The notes beneath the pieces were generated by a model that worked only from the letters and a program-made list of their open reading frames with translations, had not been told where the DNA came from and made no database searches. Both the position numbers and the translations under genes were made by a program. Shown here one piece after another: positions 34,061 through 42,845 of a stretch of DNA of 64,000 nt. Each line of letters starts with the position of its first letter. Position 1 is the stretch's first letter. Source of the stretch: Streptococcus troglodytae (GTDB lineage Bacteria; Bacillota; Bacilli; Lactobacillales; Streptococcaceae); the NCBI RefSeq assembly GCF_002355215.1, contig NZ_AP014612.1, positions 1,364,001 through 1,428,000 on the forward strand. Reading direction: 5' to 3'.

Positions 34061-34988
34061 GGCTCGCCTCATTTTGATCAATTAAATTGGTTAAACGTTC
34101 TTCAAAGGTTTCGGTTGCATCATAACCCATTTGCTTAGCACGATAATTCATCGCTGCTGCTTCAATTACGACAGAAACATTTCGCCCAGTTTTGACCGGA
34201 ATGCGAATACGCGGAATTTTAACGCCAGATAATTCAATATCTTCATTGCCATTACCCAAGCGATCAAACATCTTATCTTTCTCAAAATTTTCAAGGAAAA
34301 TAGACAATTGAACCTGTGAAGAATCCTTAACAGCACTGGCTCCATACAAGCTCATAACATTAATAATGCCAACACCACGAATTTCCAACAGATGTCGTAA
34401 AATTTCAGCTGGCTCACCCCATAGGGTCTCTTCGTCCTTAGCAAAGACATCTACACGATCATCTGCAACGAGTCGATGCCCACGCTTAACCAACTCTAGC
34501 CCCGTTTCGCTTTTACCAATACCAGAATCTCCTTGGATCAGAACACCCATGCCATAGATATCCATCAAAACACCATGAACACTTGTCCTTTCAGCCAAAC
34601 AAGAATCTAGATACCAAGACATTTCTCCTGAAAGCCTACTAGTTGGCACATGACTTTGCAAAACCGCAATGCTTTCTTCTTTAGCCGCCTGCAGCATTTC
34701 TTCAGGAATAGCAAGATCTCTAGCAACGATAATGGCTGGCGTCTCAGTTTTAAACATTTCTTTTAAAACTGAGTAACGGTTATGAGAGGTCATTTGTGTT
34801 AAATAAGACCATTCTTTCATTCCCAGCAATTGAATACGTTCAGGGGCATAATAATCAAAATAGCCTGTCATTTCAAGCCCTGGACGCGAGATATCGGCTG
34901 TTGTAATTTCTTTTTGTAAAAGTTCTTTCGTTCCATAAATGACATCCAATTTTACCTTATCAACCAACATCTGTACTGTAACTGACAT
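34053..34988 (-). CDS. hprK: HPr kinase/phosphorylase
   Basis: Phosphorylates and dephosphorylates HPr at Ser46, the central switch of carbon catabolite control in Firmicutes. 311 residues; Walker A is GDSGIGKS (153-160), the bifunctional catalytic Asp is in LVADDRV, and the family signature is [15 protein letters not shown]. It heads a minus-strand operon with lgt, as in many streptococci. AGGAGGG precedes the ATG. Confidence 0.95.
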   Translation of the reverse strand: MSVTVQMLVDKVKLDVIYGTKELLQKEITTADISRPGLEMTGYFDYYAPERIQLLGMKEWSYLTQMTSHNRYSVLKEMFKTETPAIIVARDLAIPEEMLQAAKEESIAVLQSHVPTSRLSGEMSWYLDSCLAERTSVHGVLMDIYGMGVLIQGDSGIGKSETGLELVKRGHRLVADDRVDVFAKDEETLWGEPAEILRHLLEIRGVGIINVMSLYGASAVKDSSQVQLSIFLENFEKDKMFDRLGNGNEDIELSGVKIPRIRIPVKTGRNVSVVIEAAAMNYRAKQMGYDATETFEERLTNLIDQNEASHD

Positions 34989-35061
34989 ACTACCCTCCTT
35001 AGCACAATATTATAACATAAATCCTTATAAAAAGGGGGGGTTATACTTAACAAAATAAAAA

Positions 35062-35082
35062 GACAAGTGTTATCAACTTGTC
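35062..35082 (-). terminator. Terminator after the PspC gene
   Basis: GACAAGT pairs with ACTTGTC; the minus-strand tail is TTTTTATTTTG. A run of seven G at 35034-35040 lies just beyond. Confidence 0.65.
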
Positions 35083-35192
35083 ATTTAAATCATTATGCAA
35101 AAGCTGTAGAAAACTTCTTTCCTGTTCTTAAGAAGTTCCCTCTTAAATGTAATCGTTTATCTTTAGACTCCAATTAAAGAGATATAGTTTTA

Positions 35193-35489
35193 TCAAAACC
35201 ACCTGCTTTCACCTTCTTCATCAATAACTTCAGCATCCTTACGCCGACGCGAACCTTGAGAGCTATGATAATAGTGTTTTTGCTGACCATCCTTTTCTAA
35301 ATCTTCTTTATAAGGCAAGCAGACTGCTAAAATAATATAGAGAACAATAGCTCCCGGGAAAATATACATAAAAAGAGCTGCTAATATTCTAGCTAAAGGC
35401 AATTCCCAACCATACTTATCCGACAGTCCTGCCACAACTCCACAGATCATACTACTTTTTTTTTGCTTATAAAAAGTGGCTTTAGACAT
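35193..35489 (-). CDS. PspC domain membrane protein
   Basis: 98 residues. The PspC phage-shock motif runs through residues about 5-60: KKSSMICGVVAGLSDKYGW, then a membrane helix with FPGAIVLYIILAVCLPYK. A charged tail of about 35 residues follows. In Gram-positives stand-alone PspC proteins are envelope-stress sensors or stabilisers; the role here is inferred. AGGAG lies upstream of ATG. Confidence 0.85.
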   Translation of the reverse strand: MSKATFYKQKKSSMICGVVAGLSDKYGWELPLARILAALFMYIFPGAIVLYIILAVCLPYKEDLEKDGQQKHYYHSSQGSRRRKDAEVIDEEGESRWF

Positions 35490-35565
35490 ACAAACAACTC
35501 TCCTTTTTTTAAAAAATGAATCACAAATCTCATATACTATTAGTATAAACTATTTAGAGAAAAAT

Positions 35566-35589
35566 AAAATCAGCCTTACGACTGATTTT
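35566..35589 (-). terminator. Terminator overlapping the end of the SprT-like gene
   Basis: AAAATCAG pairs with CTGATTTT; the stop codon of the gene lies in the loop. The minus-strand tail is TATTTTTC. Confidence 0.65.
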
Positions 35590-36013
35590 GATGTCTTAAT
35601 TTTCCATGGCAGTTGCCACAAGCATATTTTTCCGTATTCATTCGCCTTTTTCTTTGATAAACTTGACCACACGATTCACATTGGTAATAATGATAAAAAG
35701 TATTGCTTTGTATACTTGGCGCATAACGCACTCCATTGACTTGCAGCAACAAATCTTTAAAATCTTTGTCACCATGTCGATAACCTTTACCTGCATAATA
35801 GAGATGGTAATGACAAAGTTCATGACGAACAATTTTTCGAAAAGTTGCTGCATCACCCTTTTTACAGAATTTGGGATTAAAATCCAAATGTCCATCTTCG
35901 GGGAAAAAGCGTCCACCTGTTGTTTGTAGACGTGAATTCCAAGAAGCAGTATGTTGGAACTCTATACCGAAATCTTGACGAGAAACCTCTTTTACATAAT
36001 CAGTTAAATTCAT
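35576..36013 (-). CDS. SprT-like zinc protein
   Basis: 145 residues. The zincin motif HELCHYH stands at 64-70 and a C-terminal zinc ribbon has CESCGQVY and CGNC (about 112-136). It is related to SprT/Spartan proteases, but bacterial activity is not proven. It overlaps the tex stop by 14 bases and is co-transcribed with it, a pairing common in Firmicutes. Confidence 0.88.
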   Translation of the reverse strand: MNLTDYVKEVSRQDFGIEFQHTASWNSRLQTTGGRFFPEDGHLDFNPKFCKKGDAATFRKIVRHELCHYHLYYAGKGYRHGDKDFKDLLLQVNGVRYAPSIQSNTFYHYYQCESCGQVYQRKRRMNTEKYACGNCHGKLRHQNQS

Positions 36014-38126
36014 TTAAGGCCACCAAAGAAAGATTAACTTTCTCCCGTTCTATATCAATTTTTGAAACCCAGACAGTAACAACATCCCCAACGGCTACAA
36101 TTTGGCTGGGATGCTTGACAAAATTTTTGCTCATTTGTGAGATATGTATCAAGCCATCTTCATGAAGACCAATATCCACAAAAGCACCAAAATCAACAAC
36201 ATTACGAATGGTTCCTTCTAATTGCTGTCCAATTTTAAGATCAGACAATTCAAGAACATCCTGACGTAATTGGGGTGCTGCAAAATCATCTCGTAAATCA
36301 CGACCTGGTTTTAGCAAATCAGCAATGATATCCTTTAGGGTTTCCTGTCCAAGGTTAACTTCAGTAGCTATTTTTTCAATTGCTACTGATCGTAATTTTG
36401 CTCGAGCTGACTCATCCAATTCCGTTATTTCCAAAAGGTCAAAGAGTTTTTCAACAGCTGCGTAAGACTCTGGGTGAACACCTGTATTATCTAAAATATT
36501 CTTTGCATTCGGGATTCTTAAGAAGCCAGCCGCCTGCTCAAAAGCCTTATCCCCTAAACGAGGTACCTCTTTAATTTCTTGACGCGACTGAATTTGGCCT
36601 TTTTCTTCACGGTACTTGACAATATTTTCTGAGATCGTTTTATTCAGTCCTGAAACATGAGAAAGAAGGGCAGGGCTAGCTGTATTAACATTAACACCAA
36701 CCTGATTAACAACTGTTTCAACGACAAAATCAAGATTTTCAGCTAATTTTTTCTGACCCACATCATGTTGGTACTGACCGACACCAATGGATTTAGGATC
36801 AATTTTAACCAATTCTGCCAAAGGATCTTGCAAACGCCTAGCGATAGAAATAGCAGAACGTTTTTCTACACTTAAGTCAGGAAATTCATGACGAGCTAAT
36901 TCCGATGCAGAATAGACAGAGGCTCCGCTTTCATTGACAAGCACATAAGAAACTTGTGGGAAATCTTTTAAAATCTCTGCAACAAAAGCTTCACTCTCAC
37001 GACTGGCAGTACCATTGCCAATAGCAATTATTTCAATGGCATATCTTTTAATAAGATCAACAAGTTCGCTTTTAGCCTGATTAATCTTGGACTGACTAGC
37101 TGGAGGCACCGGATAAATAACCTGAGTCATAATCAGCTTACCTGTCTGATCAACAACAGCCAGCTTGGCTCCTGTACGAAAAGCAGGGTCAAAGCCAAGT
37201 ACCATTTTACCTTTTAAAGGCGGAATCATAAGCAGATTTCTGAGATTATCAGAAAACAACTGAATAGCACCATCTTCCGCTTCCTCAGTGAGTTCCGCTC
37301 GAATACGCCGTTCCATAGCGGGTAAAATTTTCTTTTTTAAAGCTGTTTGAACCACCTGTTCAATCCTGCTGCTTTTTTCCTTAAAACGTGCTTCGAAAAA
37401 ACGTGCCATCTTGTCAAGATTGTGTTCAAAATAAACCTTCAAAACACCTAGTTTTTCACCACGATTAAGAGCTAAAACACGATAACCTTGAATTTTTGCA
37501 ACTTTTTCGGAAAAATCATAATAAATTTGAAAAACCTTTTTTTCATCAAGTTCCTGATCTTTGACTTTCGACAAAATAAAACTATTTGTCCAAATTTCAT
37601 TATAGGTCCATGAGCGCAACTTTGTGTCATCTGATAAGGCTTCAATCAAAATATCTATGGCTCCAGTAAGAGCTTTTTCAGCTGTAGGAAAGGTTTCATT
37701 TACAAAAGTTTCTGCTTGTTTTTCCAAATCCGAAACATTTTGTAAAATGAGGCGCGCCAATGGAAAAAGTCCATTTTCACGAGCAATGGTGGCTTTTGTT
37801 CGCCGCTTTTCTTTATATGGAAGATAAAGTTCTTCAACATCAGCTAACTTTGAAGCCGCTTCAATCGCTTCTTGCAATTCAGCTGTTAGTTTGCCTTGTC
37901 CTTCAATTTTCGCTAAAACAGCCGCCTTACGTTCGGCTAATGCTGTTAAATTTTTATCCAGATCAATAATAGACTTAATTTCCACTTCATCAAGATTGCC
38001 AGTCATTTCTTTACGGTAACGAGCAATGAAAGGAATCGTATTTCCCTGAGCAGTTAAATCCAAAACTTTTTGTATTTGACTTTCTTTTAAGTGCAAATCT
38101 TCAGCAATTTTTTCAATAATTTCCAT
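36000..38126 (-). CDS. tex: Tex family S1 RNA-binding protein
   Basis: 708 residues. An N-terminal helical domain, a YqgF/RNase H-like domain with GFDPAFRTGAKLAVVD (about 308), a helix-hairpin-helix segment (VGVNVNTASPALLSHVSGL, about 480-560) and a C-terminal S1 domain (GTIRNVVDFGAFVDIGLHEDG, about 634-654). Tex homologues affect transcription and are linked to nucleic-acid binding; the yeast relative is Spt6. The length is normal. Confidence 0.93.
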   Translation of the reverse strand: MEIIEKIAEDLHLKESQIQKVLDLTAQGNTIPFIARYRKEMTGNLDEVEIKSIIDLDKNLTALAERKAAVLAKIEGQGKLTAELQEAIEAASKLADVEELYLPYKEKRRTKATIARENGLFPLARLILQNVSDLEKQAETFVNETFPTAEKALTGAIDILIEALSDDTKLRSWTYNEIWTNSFILSKVKDQELDEKKVFQIYYDFSEKVAKIQGYRVLALNRGEKLGVLKVYFEHNLDKMARFFEARFKEKSSRIEQVVQTALKKKILPAMERRIRAELTEEAEDGAIQLFSDNLRNLLMIPPLKGKMVLGFDPAFRTGAKLAVVDQTGKLIMTQVIYPVPPASQSKINQAKSELVDLIKRYAIEIIAIGNGTASRESEAFVAEILKDFPQVSYVLVNESGASVYSASELARHEFPDLSVEKRSAISIARRLQDPLAELVKIDPKSIGVGQYQHDVGQKKLAENLDFVVETVVNQVGVNVNTASPALLSHVSGLNKTISENIVKYREEKGQIQSRQEIKEVPRLGDKAFEQAAGFLRIPNAKNILDNTGVHPESYAAVEKLFDLLEITELDESARAKLRSVAIEKIATEVNLGQETLKDIIADLLKPGRDLRDDFAAPQLRQDVLELSDLKIGQQLEGTIRNVVDFGAFVDIGLHEDGLIHISQMSKNFVKHPSQIVAVGDVVTVWVSKIDIEREKVNLSLVALNEFN

Positions 38127-38394
38127 AAAAAATATTATAACATAATTACTAAAAAATTAATTTACGAATCAGTAAAAATAATTACCGAATTTATGTAAGC
38201 AGCTGATTAATTATACTTTGTAAATCTTTATTATAACTCAAAGTCCTTTCAAAAAATATTCATTTCCTAAACAGTGGTTATTTAGCCGCAAACAGTAAAA
38301 AATGAGAATTTTTTAATAAAAGCAAAGGAAAAGTGAGAAATTCCATTAAGTGCATTCTTACTCTTTTGATCTTGCACTATTGCAAAGAAAGGTT
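38127..38394. other. Intergenic, no gene seen
   Basis: AT-rich spacer upstream of tex and after the small gene at 38395-38671. I see no open frame with a ribosome site. Confidence 0.4.
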
Positions 38395-38671
38395 TCATTT
38401 TAATTTTTTCTGTCTCTTTAAAAACTGTTTAATAACCTTAGCGATCTTGAACTTGATATAATAAAGCGGAAACAAGAAAATATTATACAAAAAAAAACAA
38501 GCCTTCTAAAGCTTCCTTAGGTTCTTCTGACTTAGATTTACGGCCATTGGCTTTTTCAAATGACTCAATCCATTTCTTCTGATATCTTGCCTGTTCGATC
38601 AGCATGAGAGACAATGTTTTTTCAAGATTTGTTATTTCACCAAATATTGACATTCCTAATTCAATGGTCAT
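38395..38671 (-). pseudogene. Small hypothetical protein with C-terminal membrane segment, frame broken in a T9 run
   Basis: As it stands the frame from ATG 38671 (MTIELGMSIFGEITNLEKTL) ends after 62 residues, right after a run of nine T. With one T fewer it continues LFFLYNIFLFPLYYIKFKIA and ends in a basic tail KRQKKLK at a TGA, 91-92 residues in all. The N-terminal half looks helical and charged; the regained half is a membrane segment. GGAG lies before the ATG. No family is recognised. The T9 run suggests a sequencing slip or phase variation. Confidence 0.5.
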
Positions 38672-39442
38672 TTTTTCTCCTCTTTTTAATTTCTATCTCC
38701 TAATTAGCAATAATTACAACATATGTGCTTAAAATTTCTGTGCTCTATACTAATTAAAGACTGCTGTTGTAAAAGCCTACTCATCTCAATTTTACTTTTT
38801 TACTATTACCTTGGCTGTTTTAAAGTTTTTGCTGCTGAGAACTGCGAATAAAGTGCGTTCAAACGATAGGCACCACCGTGATAATATTCTCACGCTTTAG
38901 GGGACTTAAGATTCTAGCTTAGAAGATTAATAAGTGTTAAGTTGACTCTGGTTTTTCTTGGTTACTCTATAGATGACAAAAGAAGAAATTTACAAGTAAC
39001 CGTAACCAAGTTTCAACGGCGATACCAGCTAAGGTAACTATCGAAAAAAGAAAAGATGTGGATTGATTCTTTGTGTTTAAAACTGTCATATTTTCTTATT
39101 TGGTAGTATAATGATATTATTGAGAATGTAGACAACTCTATTTTTCAATATAAAACTATTTTATTAGCTCTGCAAATTTCAAGGTTATTTCCTTTATTTG
39201 CGAGCGAAGTGAGCTCTAAACGAAGCTTCCCGCCATGATAAAAGTGAGAATGAGAGTAAGTCGGGATTTCGTAGAAATTGATTTCTCTCGCTCTTTTGTT
39301 TTAAGATCGGGTAAAAATCATCCACTGATAATTTCACCTATCGGTGACTCAAACAGTCTGAGGATTGTTTAAGGTTAAAAAGTTTCAAAAAAGACTTTTT
39401 TTCAATCTGATTTTATCTATTATTTAGAAATGAGGTATTCTT
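38672..39442. other. Long intergenic region with a repeat and hairpins
   Basis: About 770 bases without a supported gene. GGTTACT/AGTAACC (about 38959-39001) is an inverted pair. A plus-strand frame near 38949-39030 (FLGYSIDDKRRNLQVTVTKF) is open for only about 30 codons and may be a remnant. It also contains the dispersed repeat copy at 39169-39243 and a terminator-like repeat at 39243-39300. Confidence 0.45.
39169..39243. repeat. Dispersed intergenic repeat, copy 2
   Basis: Resembles 22862-22937 from TCTGCAAA to CATGATAAAA, with GAGCGAAG and AAACGA in the same places. It is followed directly by GAATGAGAG-type hairpin sequence. Confidence 0.5.
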
Positions 39443-39577
39443 GTGGCAATTACATTTAAGAAAAATGATGAATTGGAAAAAATGATGGAAAATTTTGCTA
39501 AACTCCCTGAAGGCTTAGAAAAAGTTGAATTCCCAGATGATAAAAAGAAGAAAGCTGACAAGAAAGTCAAGAAATAG
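39443..39577 (+). CDS. Small charged protein (SPJ_0845-like)
   Basis: 44 residues starting at GTG: MAITFKKNDELEKMMENFAK, then LPEGLEKVEFPDD and a Lys-rich end KKKADKKVKK. It matches my memory of a small streptococcal family named SPJ_0845, function unknown. GAGG lies eight bases before the GTG. It ends five bases before the permease gene, so they are probably co-transcribed. Confidence 0.65.
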   Translation: MAITFKKNDELEKMMENFAKLPEGLEKVEFPDDKKKKADKKVKK

Positions 39578-39582
39578 ATTTT

Positions 39583-40488
39583 ATGGCGATTTTTAATCAT
39601 TTACCAAGCAGTGTTCTGCAATGCTTGGCAATCTTCCTTTCTATTATCATCGAAGCTCTGCCATTTATTCTGCTAGGTGCTATTTTGTCGGGTTTTATTG
39701 AAGTTTATCTGACACCTGATATTGTTCAAAAATATCTTCCTAAAAATAAAATAGGCCGTATTCTTTTTGGAACTTTTGTTGGTTTTATCTTTCCTTCTTG
39801 TGAATGTGGGATTGTCCCTATTGTCAATCGTTTTTTGGAAAAAAAGGTACCTAGCTACACTGCCATTCCTTTTTTAGCAACAGCTCCTATTATCAATCCT
39901 ATCGTTCTTTTTGCAACATTTTCAGCCTTTGGCAATTCTTGGCGCTTTGTTTTTTTGAGGCTGTTTGGAGCTATTATTGTGGCTATTTCTCTAGGAATTT
40001 TACTTGGCTTTATAGTGGATGAACATATCATCAAGGAAAGCGCCAAACCTTGTCATTTCCACGATTATTCTCATAAAAAAGCATATCAAAAGATTTTTTA
40101 CGCATTAGCTCATGCAGTAGACGAACTTTTTGACACAGGACGTTACCTTATCTTTGGGAGTTTTGTGGCTGCTAGCATGCAAATTTATGTACCAACACGT
40201 ATTTTGATCTCTATTGGTCATAATCCACTGACGGCTATCTTAATCATGATGCTCCTAGCTTTTATCCTTTCACTGTGCAGTGAAGCTGATGCTTTTATTG
40301 GAACTTCTTTGTTGGCGACCTTTGGTGTGGCTCCTGTTGTTGCATTTCTTCTTATTGGCCCTATGGTTGACATCAAAAATTTAATGATGATGAAAAATGC
40401 TTTTAAAACGAAGTTTATTCTGCAATTTGTTGGCACATCAAGTCTTATCATTATCATTTATTGCTTGATTGTGGGGGTGATGCAATGA
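39583..40488 (+). CDS. Permease, YcgR/YraQ type (DUF318)
   Basis: 301 residues with about eight membrane helices. The signature FPSCECGIVPIVNRFLEKKVP (FPSCECG, about 70-76) and AFILSLCSEADAFIG (about 227) carry conserved cysteines typical of this family. A charged loop (His/Lys-rich, about 150-170) separates the halves. Members are suspected metal or metalloid permeases and pair with a YcgQ-type protein, as here. The substrate is unknown. Confidence 0.85.
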   Translation: MAIFNHLPSSVLQCLAIFLSIIIEALPFILLGAILSGFIEVYLTPDIVQKYLPKNKIGRILFGTFVGFIFPSCECGIVPIVNRFLEKKVPSYTAIPFLATAPIINPIVLFATFSAFGNSWRFVFLRLFGAIIVAISLGILLGFIVDEHIIKESAKPCHFHDYSHKKAYQKIFYALAHAVDELFDTGRYLIFGSFVAASMQIYVPTRILISIGHNPLTAILIMMLLAFILSLCSEADAFIGTSLLATFGVAPVVAFLLIGPMVDIKNLMMMKNAFKTKFILQFVGTSSLIIIIYCLIVGVMQ

Positions 40489-41300
40489 TTCGATTTCTCA
40501 TTTTAGCAGGTTACTTTGAATTGGGCATGTACTTGCAATTATCTGGGAAATTAGATCGCTATATTAATAGTCACTATTCTTACTTAGCTTACATTTCCAT
40601 GGCCTTATCCTTTATTCTGGCCCTTGTGCAGTTAACCATTTGGATGAAAAGGTTAAAAATGCACTCTCACTTATCGGGTAAAGCTGCTAAATTTTTTAGT
40701 CCTATTATTCTAGCTATCCCCATTTTTGTTGGACTTTTAGTTCCAACAGTGCCACTTGATTCAACAACCGTCTCTGCCAAAGGCTATCATTTCCCATTGG
40801 CTGCAGGATCAACTACTTCAGGAACTAGCTCAGATGGAACTCGCGTTCAATACTTAAAACCTGATACTAGTCTTTATTTCACAAAATCAGCTTATCAAAA
40901 AGAGATGCGAGCCACTTTAAAAAAATATAAAGGATCTGGAAAACTGCAAATTACAACGCAAAATTACATGGAAGTGATGGAGATTATCTACCTCTTTCCT
41001 GATGAATTCAAAAACCGTCAAATTGAATATGTCGGCTTTATTTACAATGATCCCAAAGATAAGGACAGTCAATTTCTCTTTCGCTTTGGCATCATTCACT
41101 GTATTGCTGATTCAGGTGTCTATGGTTTGTTAACGACAGATGGACAAACGCATTATCAAAACAACACTTGGGTTAAGGTCAGTGGGAAACTTGCTATTGA
41201 ATACAATCAAAACCTGAAACAAACTCTGCCTGTTCTTCATATTTCTCAGAGTTCACAGACAATGCAACCTAAAAATCCTTATGTTTATCGTGTATTTTAA
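40485..41300 (+). CDS. TIGR03943/YcgQ family permease partner
   Basis: About 271 residues. Two or three N-terminal helices (MIRFLILAGYFELGMYLQL onward) end at about residue 100, followed by an extracytoplasmic beta-rich domain with QFLFRFGIIHCIADSG and WVKVSGKL. The ATG overlaps the upstream stop (ATGA), which fits a two-subunit transporter. I choose ATG 40485 after GGGGGTG rather than the earlier in-frame start. Confidence 0.83.
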   Translation: MIRFLILAGYFELGMYLQLSGKLDRYINSHYSYLAYISMALSFILALVQLTIWMKRLKMHSHLSGKAAKFFSPIILAIPIFVGLLVPTVPLDSTTVSAKGYHFPLAAGSTTSGTSSDGTRVQYLKPDTSLYFTKSAYQKEMRATLKKYKGSGKLQITTQNYMEVMEIIYLFPDEFKNRQIEYVGFIYNDPKDKDSQFLFRFGIIHCIADSGVYGLLTTDGQTHYQNNTWVKVSGKLAIEYNQNLKQTLPVLHISQSSQTMQPKNPYVYRVF

Positions 41301-41316
41301 GAATAATCTCTCAATT

Positions 41317-41372
41317 AAAAGAAGTCTAACAAGGTTCATTCCTAAAAAATCAGCTTTGTTGTACTTCTTTTT
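41317..41372 (+). terminator. Terminator between the permease pair and the MFS gene
   Basis: AAAAGAAGT-AACAAG pairs with CTTTGTT-ACTTCTTTT over a long loop, ending in TTTTTT. A TACAAT box for the next gene starts a few bases on. Confidence 0.6.
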
Positions 41373-41409
41373 TGTGTTACAATAATGAGAAGTAAGAAGA
41401 GGAGAAAAC

Positions 41410-42774
41410 ATGATCAGTACACAACAGACAGATAAAGTCTCTCGTAAAACTCAGCTTTCTATCATAGCAACTGCTTTGGTCGGTTTTTCTGGTATTCTAT
41501 CAGAAACAAGTATGAATGTGACTTTCACCAAATTAATGACTATTTTCCATTTGCCTTTAAGTAGTCTGCAATGGATTACAACCGTTTATCTCTTGGCAGT
41601 CGCTATTTCTATGACACTGAGCGCCACATTGCAACAAAATGTTAAAGAGCGTTTACAATTCACAATAGCAGTCTTGCTTTTTCTTCTAGGGACAGCAACA
41701 TGTATCATCTCTGCTCATTTTGGCCTGATGATTATTGGCAGAGCTCTGCAGGGAGCTGGTACGGGAATTGCTATGCCTTTGATGTTTAACCTTATTATTG
41801 AGCGCATTCCTATCAACAAGATTGGAACCTATATGGGAATTGGCGGACTTATCATGAGTTTAGCTCCTGCTTTTGGACCTACTTATGGCGGTTTCATGAT
41901 TGCCCATTTTTCTTGGCAATGGATTTTTTTACTAACACTGCCAGTTCCTGTAATTGCTTTAATTATCAGTTATTTTTCTTTGGAAAATTCACCTAAAACT
42001 AATAAACGTCCTTTTGATATCCTCAGCTTTCTTTTATTAGCGATAGCTTTGTCCTTCTTTTTAATCCTTATTTCCGGACTTGAATCGGGTTCCCTTAATT
42101 GGTGGGCTTTAATCATTTTTGGCTTTGCCCTTATTTTCTTTGTGTTTAGAAGCCTTAAATCACAGATACCTTTTTTAGATATTCGAATCTTAAAACAAGC
42201 TCCTGTTCTTTTAGGCTTAATCCCTTTTTTCATCTATCAATTTTCAAATTTAGCCTCTAACTTTGTTATTCCTAATTTTCTTGTTCAAGCAGAGCACATC
42301 TCAACTACAATTGCCGGTTTTGTGTTACTGCCAGGAACACTTTTAGGCGGAATCTTAGCACCATTTTTTGGAAAACTTTATGACTTAAAAGGCCCTAAAT
42401 TATCTCTTTATTGGGGAAATATTCTTTTTGCAGCTAGCCTTGGTATCTTCGCTTTATGGATAAACTCTTTAACCATTATATTAATGATCCTTGTCTACAT
42501 CATTTTCACTTTCGGACGTAATATGGCTTTTAACAACACTATGGCAGTTGCTATTTCACAATTACCCAAAAATAAGACAGCAGATGCTACTGCTGTTTTC
42601 CAAATGATGCAGCAATTTGCCGGTGCCTTAGGAACAGCTCTATCATCAGTTGCCCTCCAATTAGCCCCAAATATGGCCAGCGGTGTGAAATTTATCTTTT
42701 CAACTTTATTTATCTTGGTTATCCTTATTTTCTTTTGTTTCAAAATGCTCTTTGCTTCTTTGAAAAAGTATTAA
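41410..42774 (+). CDS. MFS drug-exporter-like transporter (DHA2 type)
   Basis: 454 residues with about 14 hydrophobic helices, the EmrB/QacA plan. The N-terminal LSETSMNVTFTKLM and the loop GAGTGIAMPLMFNLI resemble motif C/D patterns of 14-TM exporters. It has its own promoter (TACAAT about 25 bases upstream) and AGAGGAG ribosome site. The substrate is unknown; no regulator gene adjoins it. Confidence 0.85.
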   Translation: MISTQQTDKVSRKTQLSIIATALVGFSGILSETSMNVTFTKLMTIFHLPLSSLQWITTVYLLAVAISMTLSATLQQNVKERLQFTIAVLLFLLGTATCIISAHFGLMIIGRALQGAGTGIAMPLMFNLIIERIPINKIGTYMGIGGLIMSLAPAFGPTYGGFMIAHFSWQWIFLLTLPVPVIALIISYFSLENSPKTNKRPFDILSFLLLAIALSFFLILISGLESGSLNWWALIIFGFALIFFVFRSLKSQIPFLDIRILKQAPVLLGLIPFFIYQFSNLASNFVIPNFLVQAEHISTTIAGFVLLPGTLLGGILAPFFGKLYDLKGPKLSLYWGNILFAASLGIFALWINSLTIILMILVYIIFTFGRNMAFNNTMAVAISQLPKNKTADATAVFQMMQQFAGALGTALSSVALQLAPNMASGVKFIFSTLFILVILIFFCFKMLFASLKKY

Positions 42775-42780
42775 CCATTA

Positions 42781-42836
42781 AAAAAACGCCTTGATATTAT
42801 ACTTGTGGCATACAAGTTGATATCAGAGCGTTTTTT
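42781..42836. terminator. Bidirectional terminator between MFS gene and ftsY
   Basis: AAAAAACGC, GATAT and ACTTGT pair in order with ACAAGT, GATATC and GCGTTTTTT: a long stem between convergent genes. Confidence 0.8.
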
Positions 42837-42845
42837 ATATTGTGA

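Noticed and set aside
38949..39060. Gene fragment FLGYSIDDKRRNLQ on the plus strand
   Set aside because: Only about 30 codons, no start, no ribosome site and no family match; listed only as part of the intergenic stretch.
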